Below, one piece after another: positions 1 through 5,221 of a DNA stretch of 8,069 nt (position 1 is its first letter; the number at the start of each line of letters is the position of its first letter). Origin of the DNA: JBFWQM01 sp050249455 (lineage in GTDB: Bacteria; Pseudomonadota; Alphaproteobacteria; MPNO01; VGEU01); assembly GCA_050249455.1 (NCBI GenBank), contig JBFWQM010000239.1, forward strand, positions 1 through 8,069, written 5' to 3'. The translations under genes were made by a program, and so were the position numbers. The notes beneath the pieces are model-generated. The model did no database searches. It saw nothing but the letters and a program-made list of their open reading frames with translations, and had not been told where the DNA came from.

Positions 1-1
1 C

Positions 2-598
2 ATCGAGCGCGGCTGGGCGATGCTGCTGGTCGACACGCCGGGCCGCGGCTCGTCGTCCTACCTCAAGAACATCCCGACGCGCGCCGACTACGAGGTGCCG
101 GGCAAGGCGTGCATCGACTGGCTGGTGACGCGGCCGGAGGTCGACGCGGACCGCATCGGCCTGATCGGCATCAGCATGGCGGGCTACTACGCGCCGCGGG
201 TCGCCGCGTTCGACAGGCGCATCAAGGCGCTGGTCGCCTGGGCCGGCTGCTACGACCTGCTGGAGGACCTCTACGCCTATTGCGCCCACCTGCAGCCGAC
301 CGTGCAGCGCCTGCTCGGCGGGGTGAGCGACGCCGAGGCACGCGAGCGGCTGAAGACGTTCAACATGAAGGACTGCGCCAGGGACATCACCTGCCCCACT
401 CTGATCACCCACGGGGTCAACGACCGGCTGATGAGCGTGGACGGCTCGCGCAAGTTGTTCGAGGCGATCGGCGCGAAGGACAAGCAGCTCAAGATCTACG
501 ACGGCGCCAACGGCTCCGGCGGCGCCGGCCACTGCCAGTACGACATATGGGGCGAGTCCACGCCGTTCATGCTGGATTGGATGGCGGAAAGAATCTGA
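2..598 (+). CDS. alpha/beta hydrolase, C-terminal part (5' end outside window)
   Basis: The frame is open from the first complete codon, so this is the C-terminal ~198 residues of a longer protein. Numbering from the Met at position 20, the nucleophile elbow is GISMAGYYAPR with Ser52. The acid is Asp135 in HGVNDRLM, and the catalytic His171 lies in AGHCQYD near the C-terminus. Order and spacing fit a complete Ser-Asp-His triad of the alpha/beta hydrolase fold. YYAPR after the elbow and the Cys/Tyr-rich cap segment (AWAGCYDLLEDLYAYC) resemble the FrsA/DUF1100 and 2,6-dihydropseudooxynicotine hydrolase branch, where an N-terminal helical region precedes the catalytic domain. That N-terminal part would lie upstream. 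The elbow has Ala where the usual GxSxG has its second Gly. No signal peptide can be judged. Substrate is unknown: esterase, peptidase or C-C hydrolase are all possible. The gene is followed by REP-like hairpins that may end its transcript. Confidence 0.85.
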   Translation: MERGWAMLLVDTPGRGSSSYLKNIPTRADYEVPGKACIDWLVTRPEVDADRIGLIGISMAGYYAPRVAAFDRRIKALVAWAGCYDLLEDLYAYCAHLQPTVQRLLGGVSDAEARERLKTFNMKDCARDITCPTLITHGVNDRLMSVDGSRKLFEAIGAKDKQLKIYDGANGSGGAGHCQYDIWGESTPFMLDWMAERI

Positions 599-608
599 CA
601 GGTGTCGC

Positions 609-695
609 GTAGGGGCGGGTTTCAAACCCGCCCGCGGCCGTTCCAGCTGACGATGTTGCCGCGGAGAGACGGGCGGGTCTGAGACCCGCCCCTAC
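609..695. repeat. Inverted pair of REP-like palindromes (BIME-like element)
   Basis: Two 26-nt units face each other across a 35-nt spacer (635-669). The left unit (609-634) reads GTAG, then a 21-nt perfect palindrome GGGCGGGTTT-C-AAACCCGCCC, then G. The right unit (670-695) is its reverse complement, differing only at one base pair of the stem: TTT/AAA in the left unit becomes TCT/AGA in the right, so pairing is kept. GTAG at the foot of a GC-rich palindrome is the hallmark of REP sequences mobilised by RAYT (REP-associated Y1 transposases). No RAYT gene is in the window. Lying just after the hydrolase stop codon, the hairpins could also end transcription or protect mRNA 3' ends, but there is no T-tract directly after them. 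Confidence 0.8.
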
Positions 696-730
696 AGAGC
701 GGCAGAGTGATCGATTTTTGCGATCGGCCG

Positions 731-759
731 TTGCAGTGCCCGCGCCAACGGCGGACAAT
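731..759 (+). promoter_or_regulatory. Candidate sigma70-like promoter for the CxxC protein/amidohydrolase pair
   Basis: TTGCAG (731-736) and GACAAT (754-759) are separated by 17 nt and lie 28 nt upstream of the start at 787. The match to consensus is partial (3/6 and 4/6). Just upstream, GATCG (709-713) and CGATC (721-725) form a short inverted repeat around a T-rich loop that could be an operator or a weak terminator stem. Evidence is positional and motif-based only. Confidence 0.25.
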
Positions 760-786
760 CCTCCAGGGATTCAGGGAGGGCACGTC

Positions 787-1197
787 ATGGCGCATCATCC
801 GCATCGCATCGACCGGCGGCAGGTCCTGTTCGGGGCCGCGGCGCTGGCGGCGTTCGTGCCGTTCGCCGCGCGCGGCGAGACGCTGCGGCTGGGCGAACTG
901 GTCGACGCGGACGGCGCGGCGCTGCCGCGCGGGCGCGCGCTGGCCGGGACGACGGTGACCTTGCGCGGCTACCTGTCGCCCGCCGCGGCGGCGAACGGCA
1001 TCGGCTACGCGCTGAGCGAGAGCCCGGCCGGGCCGTGCCAGCTGTGCGGCGAGTTGCACGATCCCGGCGCGACCGTGGCGGTCGAGCCGGCGCCCGGCGC
1101 GGCGATGCCGGCGTCGATCCTGCAAGTCGTCACCGTGACCGGGCGCATCGAGGTCGGCGACGGCGGCGTCCGGCTGCGCGACGCGCGGTTCGCCTGA
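787..1197 (+). CDS. small exported protein with Tat-like signal and CxxC motif (DUF3299-like)
   Basis: The protein has 136 residues. The ATG at 787 is chosen because GGAGG (775-779) sits 7 nt upstream and because it gives a clean export signal: RR at residues 10-11 (DRRQVLFG), a hydrophobic stretch to about residue 28, then AARGE. This suggests twin-arginine export, although the full SRRxFLK consensus is not met. In-frame upstream starts such as TTG at 718 lie in the promoter region and were rejected. The mature part has alternating beta-like segments (TTVTLRGYLSP, residues 55-65; ILQVVTVTGRIEV, 111-123) and a CQLC pair (Cys84, Cys87). The pattern of a Gly-rich beta segment, a Cys cluster and a final V-T-G-R-I strand resembles DUF3299-type periplasmic proteins, which may bind metal; this is a weak resemblance from memory. 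The stop codon is 10 nt before the amidohydrolase start, so the two are probably co-transcribed. Function is unknown. Confidence 0.75.
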   Translation: MAHHPHRIDRRQVLFGAAALAAFVPFAARGETLRLGELVDADGAALPRGRALAGTTVTLRGYLSPAAAANGIGYALSESPAGPCQLCGELHDPGATVAVEPAPGAAMPASILQVVTVTGRIEVGDGGVRLRDARFA

Positions 1198-1207
1198 GGC
1201 CGCCGCG

Positions 1208-2905
1208 ATGGCTGCCTTCGCTGCCGTCCGCCGCGTCGCGGCGGCGGTGCTGTGCGCGGCCGGCTTCGCAGCGGCGGCGCACGGGCAATCGGCCGACCTG
1301 ATCGTCCGCGGCGGCCGCATCGTCACCGTCGACAGCCAGTGGCGGATCGCGGAGGCGGCCGCCATCCGCGACGGCCGCTTCGTCGCCATCGGCGACGACG
1401 CGGCGATGGCCGCGCTGACCGGACCCAACACGCAGGTGGTGGAGCTCGGCGGCCGCACGGCGGTGCCGGGCCTGATCGACACCCACCTGCATCAGATCTT
1501 CGCCGGCATCAACCTGCGCGGCGTGCAGCTTTTGGGCGCGCGCTCGATCGCCGACGTGCAGAAGGCGGTCGCCGAGCGCGTCGCGACGACGCCGGCCGGC
1601 CAGTGGGTCATCGCCTCCTCCGGATGGCACGAGAGCATCCTTGCGGAAGGCCGCATGCCGACGCGGTGGGAGCTCGACCAGGTCTCCCCCGACCATCCGG
1701 TGTCGATCCCGCGCGGCGGCCACGTGCTGACCGTCAACAGCAAGGCGCTGGCCGCCGCCGGCATCACCAAGGAGACGCCCAACCCGGCCGGCGGCGTTAT
1801 CGTGCGCGACCCCGCCACCGGCGAAGCGACCGGCGTGCTGCTGGAGACCGCGGCGTACCTGGTGCGCCGCATCCTGCCGCCGCCGCCCCCGCCGCCGGAG
1901 CTCGCCCGGCTGCTCATCGCCTCGATGGCCGAGCTCAACCGCTACGGCATCGTCAGCGTGGTCGAGCCGGGTGTCGACGAGCGCGCCTTCGCGCTCTACC
2001 GCCGGGTCCACGACGCCGGCCAGATGACGGTGCGCACCCACGTGCTGTACCGCGCGCTCGCCAAGGCCGAGGTCGAGAAGGGCATCGCCGCGGTGCGCGC
2101 CCAGCAGAGCAGCGACATGCTGCGCTTCGACGGCATCAAGTTCCCGCTCGACGGCGGCGTCGAGGGCGCGCGGATGTCGCGGCCCTACCAGATCGTGCCG
2201 GGCGAGCAGCCCGACCCGGACTACCGCGGCGTCCTGCTGCTGCCGCCGGGCGGCGAGGAGGAGTACGTCGAGGGCCTCAAGCTGATCGCCGCCGCCGGGC
2301 TGCAGGCGCAGACCCATGCGGTGGGCGACGAGACGATCGACGTGATCGTGCGCGCCTATGACCGGATCAACCGCGAGACGCCGATCCGCGACCTGCGCTG
2401 GGCGATCATGCACGTCTTCCACCCGTCGGACGCCGCGATCCGCAAGATGGCGGAGATCGGCATCGTTGCCACCGTGCAGGACCACCCGGTGCTGCTGGGC
2501 CACAACCAGCGCCGCTGGTGGGGCGACGAGCGCGCCGCCTACGCCATCCCGGTGCGCAAGTTGCTTGACGCCGGCCTGCTGGTCGGCGGCGGCACCGACG
2601 GACCGGTGGTGCCGGTCGACCCGTTCCTGTCGATGTGGTGGATGACGACCCGCCAGGTGCTGAAGGGCTACGTCCTGGGCGCCGAGCACGCGATCACCGC
2701 GAAGGAGGCGCTGCAGCTCTATACGGTCAACAACGCCCGCGTGCTGGGCGTCGAGCGCGACCGCGGCACGATCGAGGCCGGCAAGCTGGCCGACCTCACC
2801 GTGCTGTCGCAGGACATCCTGGCCGTGCCGCCGGACGCGATCCGCAACACCAGGGCGCTGCTGACCGTGGTCGGCGGCAAGATCGTCCACCGCGAGGGGA
2901 TCTGA
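1208..2905 (+). CDS. exported YtcJ-type amidohydrolase
   Basis: The protein has 565 residues, usual for the YtcJ/Amidohydro_3 group of metal-dependent hydrolases. Residues 1-26 form a signal peptide (basic RR at 8-9, a hydrophobic Ala/Leu run, AAAAHGQ), implying a periplasmic enzyme. The composite beta-sandwich starts at DLIVRGGRIVTVD. The metal-site motif is GLIDTHLH (His93, His95). Later landmarks are IKFPLDGG (Lys311), QTHAVGDET (His370, Asp374), IMHVFHPSD (His402) and GGGTDGPVVPVDPF (Asp464). The C-terminus has the usual GTIEAGKLADLTVLSQD. Family members often have EHAQ and SDxP where this one has MHVF and TDGP, so substrate may differ. Seven consecutive prolines (224-230) make translation likely to need EF-P. 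The start has GAGG (1196-1199) overlapping the previous stop, with 8-nt spacing. Substrate cannot be named; amides, formamides and cyclic ureas are the family range. Confidence 0.9.
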   Translation: MAAFAAVRRVAAAVLCAAGFAAAAHGQSADLIVRGGRIVTVDSQWRIAEAAAIRDGRFVAIGDDAAMAALTGPNTQVVELGGRTAVPGLIDTHLHQIFAGINLRGVQLLGARSIADVQKAVAERVATTPAGQWVIASSGWHESILAEGRMPTRWELDQVSPDHPVSIPRGGHVLTVNSKALAAAGITKETPNPAGGVIVRDPATGEATGVLLETAAYLVRRILPPPPPPPELARLLIASMAELNRYGIVSVVEPGVDERAFALYRRVHDAGQMTVRTHVLYRALAKAEVEKGIAAVRAQQSSDMLRFDGIKFPLDGGVEGARMSRPYQIVPGEQPDPDYRGVLLLPPGGEEEYVEGLKLIAAAGLQAQTHAVGDETIDVIVRAYDRINRETPIRDLRWAIMHVFHPSDAAIRKMAEIGIVATVQDHPVLLGHNQRRWWGDERAAYAIPVRKLLDAGLLVGGGTDGPVVPVDPFLSMWWMTTRQVLKGYVLGAEHAITAKEALQLYTVNNARVLGVERDRGTIEAGKLADLTVLSQDILAVPPDAIRNTRALLTVVGGKIVHREGI

Positions 2906-2926
2906 GCGCGCCCGCCCGCCGCGCCG

Positions 2927-4431
2927 TCAGCCCCGCGCGTGGGGCGCCGCCGCTTCCGCCGGCTCCGCCTCCAGCGCCCGCGAGACGGTGGTCTTGCGCC
3001 GCTCGGACCACACCCACAGCAGCAGGCAGACCACGGCGCCGGCGATGATCGGGGCCTGCAGGCCGAAGCGTTCCGAGAGCGCGCCCATGATCAGCGCGCC
3101 GACGGCGGGACCGCCGCGCTGGATCATGCCGTAGAGGCCCATCACCCGCCCGCGCATCGAGGCGTCGACCGCGTTCTGGATCAGGGTCTGCTGGCCGACG
3201 CCGAGCATCACCATGGCGAGGCCGGCCACGAACACCGACACGATGCCGAGCCAGAACCAGTCGGTCGCCGCGAACGCGAACAAGGCGATGGCGAGCACCA
3301 GGACGCTGGAGATCGACACCCGGGTGAGCCCGGCGATGCCGGGCCGCTGGGCCAGCCACAGGCCGCCCACGGCGGCGCCCGCGCCGGTCGCCGAGGTCAG
3401 CCAGGCGAGCCCCTGCGCGCCCATGCCGAACACGTGGTCGGCGAAGCCCGGCAGCAGCTCGCCGAACGGGCGGCCGGCCACTGCGCTCACGGTCAGCATG
3501 ACCAGCATCGGGCCGATGCCGACATGGCGCGTGGCGTAGCGGAAGCCGCCGACGATGTCGTGGACGAGGCCGTGGGCGGCACCCGACGCGCGCGCGGTCG
3601 CCTCCGGCGGCAATCGCAGCAGGAACAGCGCGATCAGGAAGACCGTGTAGGTGGCGGCGTTGAAGCCGAACGCCGCACCGGAACCTAGCTCGACGATCAG
3701 CACGCCGGAGATCGCCGGTCCGATGAAGCGGGCAATGTTGAACACCACCGAGTTGAGCCCGATCGCCGTGGCGAGGTCGCGCCGGTCGACGAGGTTGGGG
3801 ACGATCGCCAGCCGCGCCGGCTGGTTGAACGAGATGATGGTGCCGAGGCAGAAGGTCAGCGCGAACAGGATGCCGATGGTGATCAGGCCTTCATAGGTCA
3901 GGAAGCACAGCAGCAGGCCCTGCAGGACGCACAGGACCTGGCACACCTTCATCAGCTTCACGCGGTCGACCCGGTCGGCCACCGCGCCGGTCAGCGGCGC
4001 CAGCAGGACGGTCGGGAACAGGTCGGCGATCGACATCAGGCCGAGCCACAACCCCGAATGCGTCAGCTCCCACGCCAGCCAGCCGACGGCGACCCGCTGC
4101 GCCCAGGTGCCGATATGCGATATCTCGCTGCCGACCACGAACACGANNNNNNNNNNNNNNNNNNNNNNNNNNNNNNNNNNNNNNNNNNNNNNNNNNNNNN
4201 NNNNNNNNNNNNNNNNNNNNNNNNNNNNNNNNNNNNNNNNNNNNNNAGGTCGGCGATCGACATCAGGCCGAGCCACAACCCCGAATGCGTCAGCTCCCAC
4301 GCCAGCCAGCCGACGGCGACCCGCTGCGCCCAGGTGCCGATATGCGATATCTCGCTGCCGACCACGAACACGACGTAGTTGCGGCTGTGCAGGGTGCGCC
4401 CGATGGCGTGGAGGCCGGCAAGCTTGGCCAT
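2927..4431 (-). CDS. MFS exporter, EntS/MFS_3 type (interrupted by assembly gap)
   Basis: The gene runs from ATG at 4431 down to the stop at 2927-2929. As assembled it is broken by 100 N (4147-4246) flanked by two identical 127-bp copies. Removing one copy plus the gap (227 bp) leaves 1278 bp, exactly 425 codons plus stop, in one frame: strong evidence that the gene is intact in the organism. The N-terminus (RNYVVFVVGSEISHIGTWAQRVAVGWL) is typical of MFS_3 proteins such as the enterobactin exporter EntS. The motif-A loop is GAVADRVDRVKL (residues 73-84), and the second-half signature is MRGRVMGLYGMIQRGGPAVG (350-369). About 12 hydrophobic helices are visible, and the tail (ERRKTTVSRALEAEPAEAAAPHARG, in pieces) is cytoplasmic and polar. 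It probably exports a small molecule, siderophore or drug by proton antiport; the substrate is not readable from sequence. The gene converges on the amidohydrolase with only 21 nt between stops. No strong Shine-Dalgarno precedes this ATG, so the start is moderately certain. Confidence 0.88.
4020..4373. repeat. 127-bp direct duplication flanking a scaffold gap (assembly artefact)
   Basis: Positions 4020-4146 and 4247-4373 are identical over all 127 bases, and each copy ends exactly at the N run. A suffix-prefix overlap of two contigs that was not merged explains this. 127 is a commonly used maximum k-mer of de Bruijn assemblers, so the overlap is probably the shared k-mer. It is not a biological repeat: keeping both copies breaks the MFS frame, and collapsing them restores it. 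Confidence 0.93.
4147..4246. other. Assembly gap of 100 N
   Basis: Exactly 100 unknown bases, the conventional placeholder length for a gap of unknown size. Because the flanking contig ends overlap by 127 bp, the true missing length is most likely zero. Confidence 0.97.
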
Positions 4432-4473
4432 GGCTGAGAAGCGGTATGTGCGGGCTGTTGGAAACGGGCGCGT

Positions 4474-4482
4474 ACCATAGCA
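4474..4482 (-). promoter_or_regulatory. Candidate extended -10 for the MFS gene in the divergent intergenic region
   Basis: The 240-bp region 4432-4671 lies between the divergent MFS gene and the RAPP leader gene and must hold promoters for both. On the minus strand, TGC-TATGGT (4482 down to 4474) is an extended -10-like element about 43 nt before the MFS ATG, with no good -35. On the plus strand, TTGACG (4596-4601) could be a -35, but no convincing -10 follows at normal spacing. Nothing else recognisable is seen in this stretch. Confidence 0.25.
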
Positions 4483-4671
4483 CCGTTCGCCCGGCGCGAT
4501 GGAATCGGCGGACCTCAGGCCGGGTGCGGGTCGGCTGCCTCTTGAATCGGCGCCCGCCGGCCCCAATCTCGATCTGTCGGTCCGCGTTGGCCGGCTTGAC
4601 GCGAGGTGGTCTTGATCGTCGGCGCTGGCGCCCGGGCCACCCCCGGGCCGCATGATGAACGTCGGACCGGC

Positions 4672-5088
4672 GTGAGCGCACTTCTGCGCCGCGCGCACCG
4701 CATCGGCGCGGGCTGGCTGCTGTTCCTGACCGTCGCCGCGGCGTCCGTGGGCACGATCGGCGGCGGCGGCGCGATGCCGTTCGCCGGCAACGGCGGCGGC
4801 GATCGGCCCGAGACCGATTTCCGCAGCTACCATAGCAGCCAGGTCGCCCGGCCGTCGTCCGAAGGCGCGCCGACCGTCACCGCGCGGCGCAGCCTGGAAT
4901 CCGCTTCGCCCCGCTTCGATACCGGCGGCGCGGCGGCGCTGGCGGTCGCACCGGCGCCGGCGTGGCCCGCGCGGCCCACCGCAACGCTCTCCCTTCCCCG
5001 CCCCGATGCGGCGCCGGCGCGCGCCTGGCGCGCCGGCTATCCCCGCGCCCCGCCCGTGCGCGCCGTGGAGACGCCGGCCGCCGCCTGA
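4672..5088 (+). CDS. putative Sec-monitoring arrest peptide upstream of secDF (RAPP motif, ApdP-like)
   Basis: A GTG start at 4672 gives 138 residues. The N-terminus has a basic segment (LLRRAHR), then a hydrophobic stretch at about residues 11-30 (IGAGWLLFLTVAAASVGTIG): a signal or signal-anchor sequence. The rest is Ala/Pro/Arg-rich without a recognisable domain. Residues 125-128 are Arg-Ala-Pro-Pro (GYPRAPPVRAVETPAAA), 10 residues from the end. RAPP motifs are known to stall ribosomes in arrest peptides encoded upstream of Sec genes (ApdP in alphaproteobacteria, ApdA in actinobacteria), where an export signal plus a C-terminal stall site links secDF expression to Sec activity. The gene lies 133 nt upstream of secDF, the expected place. 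About 90% of third codon positions are G/C, supporting real coding. Start is uncertain: TTG at 4612 (after GAGG 4603-4606) or GTG at 4606 would add 20 or 22 residues. Stalling is inferred, not shown; RAPP could arise by chance in such a composition. Confidence 0.68.
   Translation: MSALLRRAHRIGAGWLLFLTVAAASVGTIGGGGAMPFAGNGGGDRPETDFRSYHSSQVARPSSEGAPTVTARRSLESASPRFDTGGAAALAVAPAPAWPARPTATLSLPRPDAAPARAWRAGYPRAPPVRAVETPAAA
5044..5055 (+). promoter_or_regulatory. Predicted ribosome stall site (Arg-Ala-Pro-Pro codons)
   Basis: The codons CGC GCC CCG CCC encode RAPP. In studied RAPP peptides the chain ending Arg-Ala-Pro sits on the P-site tRNA and the next Pro-tRNA in the A site cannot react. By analogy the P-site codon would be 5050-5052 and the A-site codon 5053-5055, putting the leading edge of the stalled ribosome near 5068-5070. 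Confidence 0.55.
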
Positions 5089-5142
5089 CCGCCGGGCGGC
5101 GTCCGGCCGAGCCCGCCGGACGGGACATCCTGTCGTTGAGAC
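5089..5142 (+). promoter_or_regulatory. Proximal part of the intercistronic leader with hairpins around the leader stop codon
   Basis: Two GC-rich hairpins can form at the end of the leader gene. One pairs 5079-5085 with 5095-5101 (7 bp), with the TGA stop in its loop. The other pairs 5100-5107 (CGTCCGGC) with 5115-5122 (GCCGGACG), 8 perfect base pairs around a 7-nt loop. They share two bases, so both cannot be complete at once. No T-tract follows, so a simple intrinsic terminator is unlikely. Confidence 0.45.
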
Positions 5143-5177
5143 GCCGTGCGCGCGATCGCCGTGATCGCGCGCGCGGC
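5143..5177 (+). promoter_or_regulatory. Strong 15-bp hairpin in the secDF leader
   Basis: GCCGTGCGCGCGATC (5143-5157) pairs with GATCGCGCGCGCGGC (5163-5177) around the loop GCCGT. All 15 pairs form, with a single U-G wobble. It has no following T-run and lies 44 nt before the secDF start, between the putative arrest peptide and secDF. A regulatory RNA element is more likely than a terminator. Function is inferred. Confidence 0.6.
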
Positions 5178-5182
5178 CGCCC

Positions 5183-5216
5183 GTTCCGAGCGGCCCGCCT
5201 GCGCCCGCATCGGAGT
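5183..5216 (+). promoter_or_regulatory. Hairpin sequestering the secDF Shine-Dalgarno
   Basis: The secDF Shine-Dalgarno is GGAG (5212-5215), 6 nt before the ATG. GTTCCGA (5183-5189) can pair with TCGGAGT (5210-5216), and GCGG (5190-5193) with CCGC (5205-5208), leaving A5209 bulged: 11 pairs, two of them G-U. All four Shine-Dalgarno bases are then paired. This is the structure expected for a gene whose translation is opened by a regulator upstream. Confidence 0.5.
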
Positions 5217-5221
5217 CCGTC

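Noticed and set aside
609..695. CRISPR-like repeat-spacer-repeat arrangement
   Set aside because: Only two units, in inverted rather than direct orientation, each an internal palindrome; fits REP/BIME, not CRISPR.
1130..2890. Long minus-strand frame opposite the amidohydrolase
   Set aside because: Antisense shadow of a clear amidohydrolase gene; no motifs and biased composition.
2906..2945. Possible bidirectional terminator between the convergent amidohydrolase and MFS genes
   Set aside because: Only a 5-bp stem (2930-2934 with 2941-2945) inside the MFS coding end and no T-run; too weak to call.
4147..4246. A mobile element or tandem duplication at the gap, suggested by the flanking direct repeats
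   Set aside because: The repeats end exactly at the N run and collapsing them restores the reading frame, so an assembly overlap explains everything.
4828..4837. TACCATAGCA, a second copy of the sequence at 4473-4482 near the MFS -10-like element
   Set aside because: It lies inside the leader reading frame as ordinary Tyr-His-Ser codons; a 10-nt match alone does not support a regulatory repeat.
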